NCBI GenBank assembly: GCA_902802285.1
Contig: CADCLI010000010.1
Coordinates: forward strand, 1 to 37,227
DNA from: an uncultured Bacteroidales bacterium
GTDB taxonomy: Bacteria; Bacteroidota; Bacteroidia; Bacteroidales; Bacteroidaceae
Direction: 5' to 3'
DNA length: 37,227 nt
Each line of letters starts with the position of its first letter. Within the stretch, counting starts at the first letter, position 1. A program made the position numbers and the translations under genes. Positions 1 to 8,560 of this stretch are shown piece by piece. The notes beneath the pieces were generated by a model. It was not told where the DNA came from. It ran no database searches and worked only from the letters and a program-made list of their open reading frames with translations.

Positions 1-1021
1 TTCCGGGCAGGAGTGACGGAAGCTCCTTCAGGTCTGTCTGGCTGAAATGATATGGAATCAACACTTTGGGTTTAATGACATTAGCTGCCTTTACACACTG
101 TTCGACAGTCATTGTGTACGGTTGGTTCACAGGGAGGAACGCCACGTCAATATCCTTGATGTCTGACATCTCCGGAACATCTTCGGTATCGCCGGCCACA
201 TATAACCTGAATCCGCCGGGGAATGTAAGCACATAACCGTTTCCGTTGTTCTTGGGATGGAACTGCTCGCGTCCGGGAGTAGTGTTGTACGCCGGGACCA
301 CATCAAGTTTGATTCCCTGTGGCAGATCGGCCTTCTCATAGTTGGCAATGCTCTTGCCCATACTTATCTGCCCTTGTGATTTGGCGTTGAGCAGAAGGAT
401 GGTATTTTCCGATGAAAGCGCGGTTATGGCGTTCTTGTCCAGATGGTCGCCGTGCTCATGTGTTACCAGCACCGCATCGGCCTTGGGAAACTCTGTTGCA
501 TAGTCTGTGGCTTTGCCGTAACCGGCTACAGGGTCAAAGTGAATGTATGCTCCATTGTAGAGAACAGCCAGTGTACCATGTTTTATAAGTGTGATTATTA
601 CGGGTTCACTGCCGTCCATAAAACATTCAACCTCATAAGTGCTTACAGGTTTGCCGGCGGCGGTCCAGCTCTGGTAACCCTCCTTCAGGTTGATTACCTT
701 GTATCCGTCGCCGGTCAGTGCCGCTGCAGCTTCAGCGCTACGCCTTCCGCTGCGGCAATATACGGCAAGCGTCAGTTTTTTGTTGAATTTTCGGCCAATT
801 TCATCGGTGAATCCGTCTTTTTGCCAGTCAATGTTGACGGCATTCAGCAAGTGACCTTCAGCATACTCCTGTGCCGTGCGCACATCAATCAGACATGTGC
901 CCGGAGAGTAGGCGGCTACCTGGAATTCATCGGGGCCGGCATCTGTCCAGCCGTCCTGACTGCATGAAAAAAGTCCCAGAACAGACATAAGCATAAGTGA
1001 AAGGTTAGTCATAGTTTTCAT
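1..1021 (-). CDS. Rhodanese / metallo-beta-lactamase fold lipoprotein (3' end outside window)
   Basis: Read on the minus strand from ATG at 1021; the reading frame is open to the window edge, so the C-terminus is missing. The N-terminus is an SPII signal with lipobox LFSC (Cys20), which predicts a periplasm-facing lipoprotein. Residues about 30-122 are a rhodanese domain with the active-site loop YCRSGRRS (Cys89), a persulfide-carrying cysteine in active family members. Residues about 128 onward are a metallo-beta-lactamase fold with the metal motif THEHGDHLD (His188, His190, Asp192, His193), then AGDTED and PYHFSQTD supplying later ligands, closest in style to UlaG-like hydrolases. Rhodanese-MBL fusions are often linked to sulfur or persulfide metabolism, but here the MBL part is not the ETHE1 type, so the substrate is unknown. 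It is divergent from frdCAB with about 117 nt between the starts. Confidence 0.85.
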   Translation of the reverse strand, partial: MKTMTNLSLMLMSVLGLFSCSQDGWTDAGPDEFQVAAYSPGTCLIDVRTAQEYAEGHLLNAVNIDWQKDGFTDEIGRKFNKKLTLAVYCRSGRRSAEAAAALTGDGYKVINLKEGYQSWTAAGKPVSTYEVECFMDGSEPVIITLIKHGTLAVLYNGAYIHFDPVAGYGKATDYATEFPKADAVLVTHEHGDHLDKNAITALSSENTILLLNAKSQGQISMGKSIANYEKADLPQGIKLDVVPAYNTTPGREQFHPKNNGNGYVLTFPGGFRLYVAGDTEDVPEMSDIKDIDVAFLPVNQPYTMTVEQCVKAANVIKPKVLIPYHFSQTDLKELPSLLPG

Positions 1022-1072
1022 TTGGAAAATCATTTGTGGCCGTAAAGATAAGGATTAATACACACTTTTAAG

Positions 1073-1080
1073 TATATTTG
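1073..1080 (+). promoter_or_regulatory. Putative -7 box of the frdCAB promoter
   Basis: TATATTTG matches the Bacteroidota -7 consensus TAnnTTTG and lies about 59 nt before the frdC start at 1139. I see no clear TTTG -33 element at the expected distance, so this is a moderate call. Confidence 0.45.
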
Positions 1081-1138
1081 CAGTCTGTTTACTACGCGCA
1101 CAAAACTAAAACATTCATAATCAAAAAACTAATTTTTT

Positions 1139-1764
1139 ATGTGGTTAATCGATTCATCAATCGGACGTAAGGTAGTGATGAGCGTCACCGGTGCCGCTCC
1201 GATGCATACAATGCCATCTGTGAGTTCCTGGGAGCTAACTGGTATGCACTGGTAGGTACTGCAGGACTGGCTGTACTTATGGTTCTTCACTTTGTCTTTG
1301 CATTCTGGCTGACAATCCAGAACCGCAAGGCACGCGGAAACGTAAGATACGCCGTTTCTGAAAGACCCAAATCAGTTGAGTGGGCTTCACAGAACATGCT
1401 GGTGCTTGGTATCATCGTGTTTGTAGGTCTGCTGGTGCATTTCGCCAACTTCTGGTCAAAGATGCAGCTTCAGGAAATCATCCACGGCACAAACTTTGTT
1501 GCAGGACAGAACGGTCCTACCGACGGTGCTTTCCTTATCCAGTACACATTCTCACAGTGGTACTTTGTGCTTATCTACACCGTTTGGCTTGCAGCTCTCT
1601 GGTTCCATCTTTCACACGGATTCTGGAGCATGTTCCAGACTGTCGGCTGGAGTGGCACCAAATGGCAGCGCCGCTGGCAGGTTATCGGTAACATCTACGT
1701 TACACTGGTAATCCTGGGCTTCCTGAGCGTGGTTTATTTCTACTTTTTCAAGAGCCTTTGTTAA
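1139..1764 (+). CDS. frdC: Fumarate reductase/succinate dehydrogenase cytochrome b subunit, broken by an internal deletion and frameshift
   Basis: The membrane anchor of the quinone-linked complex normally has five helices and two haem b groups that pass electrons between menaquinone and the FrdB clusters. The true start is ATG 1139 (MWLIDSSIGRKVVMSVTG, typical of the Bacteroidales family). After Gly-Ala-Ala at about 1193-1198 the frame is lost and translation stops at TAG 1253-1255 after 38 residues. The family sequence resumes in another frame at 1201 (DAYNAICEFLGANWYALVG) and runs to the stop at 1762-1764. Compared with family members as I recall them, about 18-20 residues are missing, covering most of the first helix, which carries one histidine haem ligand; the frame offset requires a loss of 3n+1 nt, so about 55 or 58. 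Later helices and their histidines (LVHFANFW, WFHLSHGFW) are intact. A restart at ATG 1279 would give a 161-aa fragment. Either an assembly deletion or a real lesion. Confidence 0.85.
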
Positions 1765-1783
1765 ACCGTAAAAGTATTTGAAT

Positions 1784-3742
1784 ATGGCTACTATAGATTC
1801 AAAAATTCCCGAAGGCCCGTTGGCCGAAAAATGGTCCAACTATAAGGCTCATCAGAAACTCGTCAACCCCGCCAATAAGCGTAAGCTTGACATCATCGTT
1901 GTAGGTTCAGGTCTGGCAGGCGCATCTGCAGCCGCCACACTTGGTGACCTCGGCTTCAAGGTAAAGTGCTTCTGCATTCAGGATTCACCCCGCCGCGCCC
2001 ACTCAATCGCTGCACAGGGTGGTATCAATGCCGCCAAGAACTATCAGAACGACGGTGACTCAGTATATCGTCTCTTCTACGATACCATCAAGGGCGGTGA
2101 CTACCGTTCACGTGAGGCCAACGTATATCGTCTGGCCGAGGTATCAAACAATATCATTGACCAGTGTGTTGCACAGGGTGTTCCCTTTGCCCGTGAGTAC
2201 GGCGGCACTCTGGCCAACCGTTCATTCGGCGGTGCTCAGGTATCGCGTACATTCTACGCCCGCGGTCAAACCGGTCAGCAGTTGCTTCTGGGTGCCTACT
2301 CCGCACTGAGTTATCAGGTACATCAGGGTAACGTTGAGCTGTTTACCCGCTGCGAGATGCTTGACCTGGTCATGATCAAGGATGATGAGGGTAAGGAGCG
2401 TGCACGCGGTATCATCTACCGAGACCTGGTAACAGGTGAGATCAAGCGCTGCTCAGCCCACGCCGTAGTTATCGGTACAGGTGGTTACGGAAACACATAC
2501 TTCCTCAGCACCAACGCTATGGGCAGTAACGGATCGGCCGCCATGCAGTGCTACCGCAAGGGTGCGTGGTTTGCCAACCCCGCATTTGCTCAGATCCACC
2601 CCACCTGTATTCCCGTACACGGTGACAAGCAGTCCAAGCTGACACTGATGTCAGAGTCTCTGCGTAACGACGGACGTATCTGGGTTCCCAAGAAACTTGA
2701 GGATGCCAAGAAACTCCAGAAGGGTGAACTCAACCCCAACGACATACCCGATGAGGACCGCGACTTCTATCTGGAGCGCCGCTATCCCGCATTCGGCAAC
2801 CTGGTACCGCGTGACGTTGCTTCACGTGCCGCCAAGGAGCGTTGCGACAAGGGCTATGGTGTAAACAACACCGGTCTGGCCGTATTCCTGGATTTCAAGT
2901 ATGCTATCCAGCGTCTGGGCAAGCAGGCCGTTGCAGATAAGTACGGAAACCTGTTTGACATGTATGAGGAGATTACCGATGTAAATCCGTATGAGAATCC
3001 TATGATGATATTCCCCGCCATCCACTACACAATGGGCGGTATCTGGGTTGACTACGAGCTGCAGACCTCTATCCCCGGTCTGTTTGCCATCGGTGAGTGC
3101 AACTTCTCAGACCACGGAGCAAACCGTCTTGGTGCTTCTGCTCTTATGCAGGGTCTTGCCGACGGTTACTTTGTACTCCCCTACACCATCCAGAACTATC
3201 TGGCCGACCAGATCCAGGTTCCGCGCTTCAGCACAGACCTGCCTGAGTTCGATGCTGCCGAGAAGGCTGTCAAGGAGAAGATTGCCAAGATCATGAGCAT
3301 TAACGGTAAGCGTTCCGTCGATTCCATCCATAAGGAGCTTGGCCACATCATGTGGGAGTATGTTGGTATGGGTCGTACCAAGGAGTCTCTTGAGACCGCT
3401 CTCAAGAAACTGGACGAGGTAGAGAAGACCTACTGGACTGACTTGCGTGTTCCGGGTGATGCCCAGACACTGAATGTTGAACTTGAGAAGGCTCTGCGTC
3501 TGCTTGACTTTATTGAGATAGGCAAGCTGATGGCTTATGACGGTCTTAACCGTGAGGAGTCATGCGGCGGTCACTTCCGCGAGGAGCACCAGACCCCTGA
3601 GGGCGAGGCTCTGCGTCATGATGACAAGTTCTCATACGTAGCCTGCTGGAACTATCAGGGCGAGGGCAAGGCACCTGAGCTGCTCAAAGAGCCTCTCAAC
3701 TACGAGTACATCAAGGTTCAGACACGTAATTACAAGAACTGA
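1784..3742 (+). CDS. frdA: Fumarate reductase/succinate dehydrogenase flavoprotein subunit
   Basis: Catalytic FAD subunit that interconverts fumarate and succinate at the inner face of the cytoplasmic membrane. The product is 652 aa, the usual size of the epsilonproteobacterial/Bacteroidetes B-type enzyme. Visible features are the dinucleotide-binding motif [11 protein letters not shown] near residue 40, His73 in [10 protein letters not shown] (the position of covalent FAD attachment in the family), the substrate-site segment QIHPTCIP, the active-site arginine segment [17 protein letters not shown], and the C-terminal FAD contact [23 protein letters not shown] 1784 is preferred over an in-frame TTG six bases upstream. 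It sits 19 nt after frdC and 14 nt before frdB, so one transcript. Codon choice suggests high expression. Unlike its two partners it is intact. Confidence 0.97.
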   Translation: MATIDSKIPEGPLAEKWSNYKAHQKLVNPANKRKLDIIVVGSGLAGASAAATLGDLGFKVKCFCIQDSPRRAHSIAAQGGINAAKNYQNDGDSVYRLFYDTIKGGDYRSREANVYRLAEVSNNIIDQCVAQGVPFAREYGGTLANRSFGGAQVSRTFYARGQTGQQLLLGAYSALSYQVHQGNVELFTRCEMLDLVMIKDDEGKERARGIIYRDLVTGEIKRCSAHAVVIGTGGYGNTYFLSTNAMGSNGSAAMQCYRKGAWFANPAFAQIHPTCIPVHGDKQSKLTLMSESLRNDGRIWVPKKLEDAKKLQKGELNPNDIPDEDRDFYLERRYPAFGNLVPRDVASRAAKERCDKGYGVNNTGLAVFLDFKYAIQRLGKQAVADKYGNLFDMYEEITDVNPYENPMMIFPAIHYTMGGIWVDYELQTSIPGLFAIGECNFSDHGANRLGASALMQGLADGYFVLPYTIQNYLADQIQVPRFSTDLPEFDAAEKAVKEKIAKIMSINGKRSVDSIHKELGHIMWEYVGMGRTKESLETALKKLDEVEKTYWTDLRVPGDAQTLNVELEKALRLLDFIEIGKLMAYDGLNREESCGGHFREEHQTPEGEALRHDDKFSYVACWNYQGEGKAPELLKEPLNYEYIKVQTRNYKN

Positions 3743-3756
3743 TAAAAAGCATCACT

Positions 3757-4492
3757 ATGGAAAAGAATATAAGCTTCAAACTGAAAGTATGGCGCCAGAG
3801 AGGTCCTAAGGAGAAGGGCCAGTTCAAGGTGTATGAAATGAAGGATATCCCCACCGATACCTCATTCCTTGAGATGCTTGACATTCTGAACGAGCAGCTC
3901 ATCAATGCCGGTGAGGAACCCGTGGTATTTGACCACGACTGCCGCGAGGGTATCTGCGGTATGTGCTCACTCTACATAAACGGACATCCGCACGGACCTG
4001 CCACAGGTGCTACCACCTGCCAGCTCTACATGCGCCGTTTCAAGGATGGTGAGACCATTACCGTTGAGCCTTGGCGTTCAGCCGGCTTCCCGGTAATCCG
4101 TGACATATGATAAGATCATGCAGGCCGGCGGTTACGTATCAATCAACACCGGCGGTGTGCCCGATGCCAATGCAATTCCTATCTCCAAGGAGAAGGCCGA
4201 CCTGGCTATGGACGCTGCATCATGCATCGGTTGCGGTGCCTGCGTAGCAGCCTGCAAGAACGGTTCGGCTATGCTGTTTGTAAGTGCCAAGGTAAGCCAG
4301 CTTGCTCTGCTCCCGCAGGGTCAGGTAGAGGCTGCCCGCCGCGCCAAGGCTATGCTCTCCAAGATGGATGAGCTGGGATTCGGTAACTGCACCAACACCC
4401 GCGCCTGCGAGGCCGAGTGCCCCAAGTGCATCAGCATCAGCAATATCGCCCGCCTGAACCGCGAGTTCATCGCTGCCAAGCTGAGCGACTGA
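3757..4492 (+). CDS. frdB: Fumarate reductase/succinate dehydrogenase iron-sulfur subunit, frameshifted by a short internal deletion
   Basis: Electron-transfer subunit with [2Fe-2S], [4Fe-4S] and [3Fe-4S] clusters. The N-terminal half (3757-4110) carries the plant-ferredoxin cysteines [13 protein letters not shown] and TTC. The C-terminal half (about 4106-4492, a different frame) carries [11 protein letters not shown] and [14 protein letters not shown], so every cluster ligand is encoded. At 4102-4107 the sequence reads VIRD-Ile-stop, whereas the family reads roughly VIRDL.VDR.AYDKI; the text resumes in the other frame at TAT GAT AAG. The offset needs 3n+2 missing bases and about 20 nt fits the family alignment. 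With that piece restored the protein would be about 250 aa, the normal length. As written, the complex could not be assembled from a single FrdB chain. Followed by a strong terminator. Confidence 0.9.
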
Positions 4493-4511
4493 TCCAATCA
4501 GCCAAAATAAG

Positions 4512-4550
4512 AAAGGACGGCCGGAGCAATCCGGCCGTCCTTTTTATTTG
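4512..4550 (+). terminator. Rho-independent terminator of frdCAB
   Basis: A perfect 14-bp stem (4512-4525 with 4530-4543) closes a GCAA tetraloop and runs straight into TTTTTATTT. It begins 20 nt after the frdB stop. Confidence 0.92.
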
Positions 4551-4574
4551 CAACGGTTTTGCAACGACAAGTTC

Positions 4575-4605
4575 TTGTGCATTGCTGATTTGAGAGATAC
4601 TTTTG
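4575..4605 (+). promoter_or_regulatory. Promoter of the DUF4419 gene
   Basis: A -7 box TACTTTTG at 4598-4605 fits TAnnTTTG exactly, with TTG at 4575-4577 exactly 20 nt upstream as a -33 element. The start codon is at 4630, giving a short leader. Confidence 0.6.
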
Positions 4606-4629
4606 CCAGCAGACAAATAATATATTGTT

Positions 4630-6984
4630 ATGAAAAAAACCATATCTCTGACACTTTTGCTGATTAATGCTTTTGTCGTTACCGTTGCACAAAACAGTCT
4701 GAATGAACTGGTTTTCGGCGAGGATGGCGGGATAACATTCAGTGTCGAGAAGGTTACGCCTCCTGATGAACCCCTGTTTGTCATGTCAGGCCGGGCAGTT
4801 GCTGAACACTGGACCGAGGAGGAGGGTAAATCCACGGATCCTGAGTCTGTCATTGCCACCAGTTTTGACCGCGACAGTCTGGTGGAGATGGGCAGGAACC
4901 CTTTGTTTTCAATGATAACCGAGGCATACGCCACCCACAGGCCCATAACACTCACTCCTGATGTTGTCTGGATGGCAATAAGCCAGGCGTTGTCACATCA
5001 GATATACATGCATGCAGACCAGTATCGTGACCGGCTGGTGGACCATAAGGGAGTAAAGCAACTGATTCTGAATGTCACTGAAGATCCGTTCCGGCCAGGA
5101 TTCAATTGGGGGCTGCTGATGCAGCGATTCAGCGATGAAATCGCCCAAAATACCAAAAGTGACATAGCCAGGACCATTGAGGCTGATTTCTCCACCACCC
5201 GCTCTGTAGAAAGGACGGCATCCAGGGTTGTGCTTATGAAAACCGTCAGGCCATACTTTCAGTATGTGGTGTCACGTATGATATGCGGAATTCCGCAGAT
5301 AACTCTTGAAGGATCTCCTGATGACTGGCGCAAGGTCCGTCAAAAGGCGTCATGCCTGAAACAGTTCGGAATGGATTGGTGGCTTAAGGACCTGGACCCG
5401 ATACTGGAACAGTTCATTGAGACATCAATGGGCAATATTGACCATAAGTTCTGGATGGATATGGTGGTAAGGGACCGTCCTGAGGATTTCAATCTCAAGG
5501 GAGGTTGCCTGGGCCAGCCGCCGTTGCTGGACGGCTGGTTCATCAGACTGTTCCCGTTTGATGCCGTAGGAAACAGGACTCCCGATAAGGTCCGTTACGA
5601 CTATGATGTTCTGCCGGGGATGGTCTCAGTTGATTTCAAGCTGCAGGAATCTGACGGCCTCAAAGTCATTAAGGAGCAGGATATGGAGCTGTGGGCAGGT
5701 ATTGTAGGTGTAAAACAGGACAGGAAGACCTTTAACCTCAAACCCCGTATAGGCTGGATGGTCCGCACGGCCACCACATCGGCCGATATAGTACAGTTGT
5801 TACAGGACCATACAGAGGAATTGTTTGACAAGAAGGAGTTGACCCTTAACGTAGTTGATGTACCCAGGGAGATAATGCAGGTTGAAGGCCTGCAGAAACT
5901 GTCACTGAATTTTAACGGTGATGTTGTGGTTCCGGAGTGGGTGGATTCTCTCAATCTTGAGGAGATAAGAGTCAACGGAAACCTGACCATCCCCGTAGTG
6001 AAGGACCTTAAGCGGCGTTTTCCGGGGATTGAATTGTGGGGAGGTATAGTTGACACCGTCTATAGCATACGGAATCTTTATGATATGTATGGCAGGTGGG
6101 TAGGTGATATCGAGATATTCGGCAAGCCACATGGTAAGGTTCTGTCCTATGAGGAGAGTTGGGATTCTCCCGTCCCCCAGGAGTTAAAAAGCGCTTTTGA
6201 CGACAGGTCTCTATATCAGCAAAGAACAGTTTCCCGTATTCGCAGGGTTTATTCCTTTGACAGGCAAGGGAATGAAACCAGAAGGGATGTTTACCATTCA
6301 ACCTTCATCATGAATAGGGATTTTGAATCTTATGAGCAGGCAGTGAAGTTGTTTGAAGACTCAAGAAACGACGGCCAGATCATGTATGTGCTTGAAAACA
6401 GCTATGATCATAACAGGCTGGTAAGACAGACCATAGAAGAGATGCAGCCCGAAGATTACAGTATATATGAGATGTGGACCGGTGAAAAGCCAAGCGGACA
6501 GATGCTTTCACATAAACTGGAAAGGGAATTCAGATATGACAAGTCCGACAGGCTCTCCTCTATCAGGATGTACAAGGCTTATGACAATGATACGCTGGCC
6601 ACTGTCGTCAGTGTTGAACAGTTACCCCAAGGTAAAGGCGGATACATGCTTTACTGGGATGATTGTGCGGTGGATACGGTAATGTTTGACAAGGAAGGCA
6701 GGCCCCTGATGGTTACAACGCACTCTGAAAGAGATGAAAGATACATCGTCAAATATACTTATGATACTAAAGGGACTGCCACAAGAAGATATTATGCTAT
6801 AAGGAGAGACCGCGCAGAATCAGAGTTCGGATATCAGGATACGGAATGGAATTCCCGGGATTTCCGTGATTTTGAGTATGACCCTAAGGGGAATTGGATA
6901 AAATGCACCTGTTACAGCCGTAATTCATACGACTCTGAACCCCGTAAGATTGCAGAGATTACCCGTAAGATACAATACCGCTGA
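4630..6984 (+). CDS. Secreted DUF4419 protein with C-terminal YD-like repeats
   Basis: 784 aa. Residues 1-20 are a signal peptide (AFVVTVAQ before the mature part). Residues about 80-390 are DUF4419, recognisable from HRPITLTPDVVWMAISQ, HKGVKQL and the FWMDMVV / PPLLDGWFIRLFPF blocks; the function of this family is not established. Residues about 400-470 look like a short connecting domain with leucine-spaced segments. From about residue 480 to the end there are spaced YD/FD-G units (YDMYGRW, FDRQGNE, YDKSDRL, FDKEGRP, YDTKGTA, YDPKGNW) resembling Rhs/YD repeats or the Bacteroidales MORN/YD-type surface repeats. Monocistronic, with its own promoter and a long hairpin behind it. Codon choice is less biased than in frdA, suggesting low expression. 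Role unknown; the repeats suggest binding or display outside the inner membrane. Confidence 0.8.
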   Translation: MKKTISLTLLLINAFVVTVAQNSLNELVFGEDGGITFSVEKVTPPDEPLFVMSGRAVAEHWTEEEGKSTDPESVIATSFDRDSLVEMGRNPLFSMITEAYATHRPITLTPDVVWMAISQALSHQIYMHADQYRDRLVDHKGVKQLILNVTEDPFRPGFNWGLLMQRFSDEIAQNTKSDIARTIEADFSTTRSVERTASRVVLMKTVRPYFQYVVSRMICGIPQITLEGSPDDWRKVRQKASCLKQFGMDWWLKDLDPILEQFIETSMGNIDHKFWMDMVVRDRPEDFNLKGGCLGQPPLLDGWFIRLFPFDAVGNRTPDKVRYDYDVLPGMVSVDFKLQESDGLKVIKEQDMELWAGIVGVKQDRKTFNLKPRIGWMVRTATTSADIVQLLQDHTEELFDKKELTLNVVDVPREIMQVEGLQKLSLNFNGDVVVPEWVDSLNLEEIRVNGNLTIPVVKDLKRRFPGIELWGGIVDTVYSIRNLYDMYGRWVGDIEIFGKPHGKVLSYEESWDSPVPQELKSAFDDRSLYQQRTVSRIRRVYSFDRQGNETRRDVYHSTFIMNRDFESYEQAVKLFEDSRNDGQIMYVLENSYDHNRLVRQTIEEMQPEDYSIYEMWTGEKPSGQMLSHKLEREFRYDKSDRLSSIRMYKAYDNDTLATVVSVEQLPQGKGGYMLYWDDCAVDTVMFDKEGRPLMVTTHSERDERYIVKYTYDTKGTATRRYYAIRRDRAESEFGYQDTEWNSRDFRDFEYDPKGNWIKCTCYSRNSYDSEPRKIAEITRKIQYR

Positions 6985-6991
6985 TACAGTC

Positions 6992-7039
6992 ATAACAACA
7001 GGAACGACCGGAGTCACATCCGGTCGTTCCTGTTGTTAT
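6992..7039. terminator. Long hairpin between convergent genes
   Basis: A perfect 21-bp stem (6992-7012 with 7019-7039) with a 6-nt loop lies between the DUF4419 gene and the convergent DUF2795-like gene. It lacks a clean T-run, so it may act as a bidirectional terminator or as a 3' stabilising structure. Confidence 0.7.
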
Positions 7040-7059
7040 AATATGTAAACTGTTGAATA

Positions 7060-7281
7060 TCAATACTCGTCCTCGTTAAAGAAGAAGTCCTCCTTGCTGG
7101 GATAATCGGGCCAGATGTCCTCTATGCTTTCATAAATATCGCCCTCGTCTTCAATCTCCTGGAGGTTTTCAATGACCTCGAGCGGGGCTCCTGAACGGAC
7201 GGCGTAATCAATCAGTTCATCCTTGGTTGCGGGCCAGGGTGCATCTTCAAGTTTTGATGCCAGTTCCAATGTCCAATACAT
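7060..7281 (-). CDS. Small acidic DUF2795-like protein
   Basis: 73 aa, strongly acidic C-terminus (DEGDIYESIEDIWPDYPSKEDFFFNEDEY in two parts). The core WPATKDELIDYAVRSGAPLEVIENLQ resembles DUF2795, a small helical domain conserved across Bacteroidales and sometimes tied to nucleic-acid or ribosome-associated proteins; function is not established. It has its own -7 box (7321-7328) overlapping the end of the gene upstream. No signal peptide, so cytoplasmic. The conserved length and the convergent hairpin support a real gene. Confidence 0.85.
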   Translation of the reverse strand: MYWTLELASKLEDAPWPATKDELIDYAVRSGAPLEVIENLQEIEDEGDIYESIEDIWPDYPSKEDFFFNEDEY

Positions 7282-7320
7282 AGTAAAAACGGTGTTTTAA
7301 GGTTTGCTTTTATAGGGGTG

Positions 7321-7349
7321 CAAAAGTATAAAAAAATATGTAATCCAAA
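7321..7349 (-). promoter_or_regulatory. Promoter of the DUF2795-like gene
   Basis: On the minus strand TACTTTTG (7321-7328) matches TAnnTTTG, with TTTG at 7346-7349; the 17-nt spacing is slightly short. It is about 40 nt before the start at 7281. Confidence 0.5.
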
Positions 7350-7353
7350 AGTT

Positions 7354-7899
7354 CTACCATATATTTTCACTGACCCCTGCAAAAAAGTTTATCCTGCGTG
7401 CCAGTACAAACAGGTAATCCGACAGCCGGTTTATGTACTGGAGCAGTTCCGAGGGCGCTTTTGCATCGTCCGGGAGCGCCAGGACAAGACGCTCTGCACG
7501 GCGGCATACGGTGCGGGCCACATGGGCGTATGATGCGGCCTGGGTTCCGCCCGGAAGTATGAACGATCGCTGCTCGGGCAGTCCGTCCGTAAGTGCATCT
7601 ATCATATGCTCCATACGCTCCACATCGGGTGTCAGGATCCTGCAGCTGTCCGGTAGCTGGAACGATGTGGTATCGGTAGCCAGGCAACCGCCAATATTGA
7701 ACAGTTTCTGCTGAATCCACCATATGTTTTCGGCACTTTCGGCCTTTCCGTCCATAACGGAGAGCATAAGTCCTATGAACGAGTTCAGCTCATCAATGGT
7801 TCCGTATGCCTCTAGACGCGGGTCTGTCTTGCTTACGCGCTTGCCGCCCACCAGACTGGTGGTGCCTTTATCGCCGGTGCGGGTATATATCTTGCTCAT
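7354..7899 (-). CDS. PduO-type cob(I)yrinic acid a,c-diamide adenosyltransferase
   Basis: 181 aa. Transfers the adenosyl group of ATP to cob(I)alamin to form adenosylcobalamin, the cofactor of methylmalonyl-CoA mutase in the succinate-to-propionate route, which would fit the fumarate reductase in this window. Diagnostic segments are the N-terminal ATP-binding TRTGDKGTTSLVGG and YGTIDELNSFIG, then the C-terminal RRAERLV and INRLSDYLFVLAR that form the trimer-interface active site. All are intact and the length is normal for the family. Its ATG overlaps the stop of the methyltransferase gene by four bases (ATGA), which implies translational coupling. Confidence 0.94.
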   Translation of the reverse strand: MSKIYTRTGDKGTTSLVGGKRVSKTDPRLEAYGTIDELNSFIGLMLSVMDGKAESAENIWWIQQKLFNIGGCLATDTTSFQLPDSCRILTPDVERMEHMIDALTDGLPEQRSFILPGGTQAASYAHVARTVCRRAERLVLALPDDAKAPSELLQYINRLSDYLFVLARRINFFAGVSENIW

Positions 7900-8552
7900 A
7901 ACACGTAATGTTGTTTGGTCATCTTGGGGTTAAAGAACAGAAGCCCCAGCTTTTTCATCTGGAAGGTCACTCCTATCCTTTCATCTTTTATAAGATCTGC
8001 CCACCACTCTTTTTTCTGTTTCTTGCCCATATCCTCCACCACAATCACCATATCGGGTGTGGCATAGGGCAGGATCATATCTATGACCTGACGCCAAAGC
8101 GCCGTGTGGGCTATATGAACAAACTGCGGGATACTGCCGCTGTCCAGTATCTCCTGAACGGTCTCCAGTACATCGGCAGTAACATATTCTATGTTGGGTA
8201 TCTTCTTAAGGTTACGCCGCACCTCCTTTTCGGCAGGATGTTTATAGTCAACTGTAACCACCCTGGACTGTCTGGAGACCGATGCCAGATAACCCGTACT
8301 CACTCCGGCACCCGTGCCAACCTCCAGGATGAACCTGGGATTGAATCGGTTGACTAGACGGAACAGCAGCTCGTCACGGCTTTGGGGGTATTGCGGAAGA
8401 TATTGAGGGGCCTTCTCCCAGAAAGGATACAGGTCCTCATATGCATAATAGGGATGACGCTCATTGATGACGTTTTCTATAAGGTCATATGCCCAGGGGG
8501 AGTGAACTCCGAACCCCTTTCCTGTCAGCCAGCGGTTTTCTGTAAGTTTCAT
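7896..8552 (-). CDS. Class I SAM-dependent methyltransferase
   Basis: 218 aa, cytoplasmic. SAM motif I is ILEVGTGAGVSTGYLA (about residues 76-91), followed by VVTVDYKH (motif II acidic residue) and NIEYVTADVLE. This resembles the O-methyltransferase/Trm-like class I group, but substrate residues cannot be assigned; the conserved N-terminal GFGVHSPWAYDLIENVI is characteristic of a Bacteroidales subfamily. It starts 8 nt after the DUF3108 stop and overlaps the adenosyltransferase start by four bases, so it is the middle gene of a three-gene operon. Confidence 0.85.
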   Translation of the reverse strand: MKLTENRWLTGKGFGVHSPWAYDLIENVINERHPYYAYEDLYPFWEKAPQYLPQYPQSRDELLFRLVNRFNPRFILEVGTGAGVSTGYLASVSRQSRVVTVDYKHPAEKEVRRNLKKIPNIEYVTADVLETVQEILDSGSIPQFVHIAHTALWRQVIDMILPYATPDMVIVVEDMGKKQKKEWWADLIKDERIGVTFQMKKLGLLFFNPKMTKQHYVL

Positions 8553-8560
8553 TATCTGTT

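Noticed and set aside
443..967. 174-codon plus-strand reading frame
   Set aside because: It is antisense to the rhodanese/MBL lipoprotein, whose minus-strand frame shows full domain motifs. The plus-strand translation resembles no family.
4467..4955. 162-codon minus-strand frame over the frdB terminator and the start of the DUF4419 gene
   Set aside because: It reads through a strong plus-strand terminator hairpin and opposes a gene with promoter and signal peptide.
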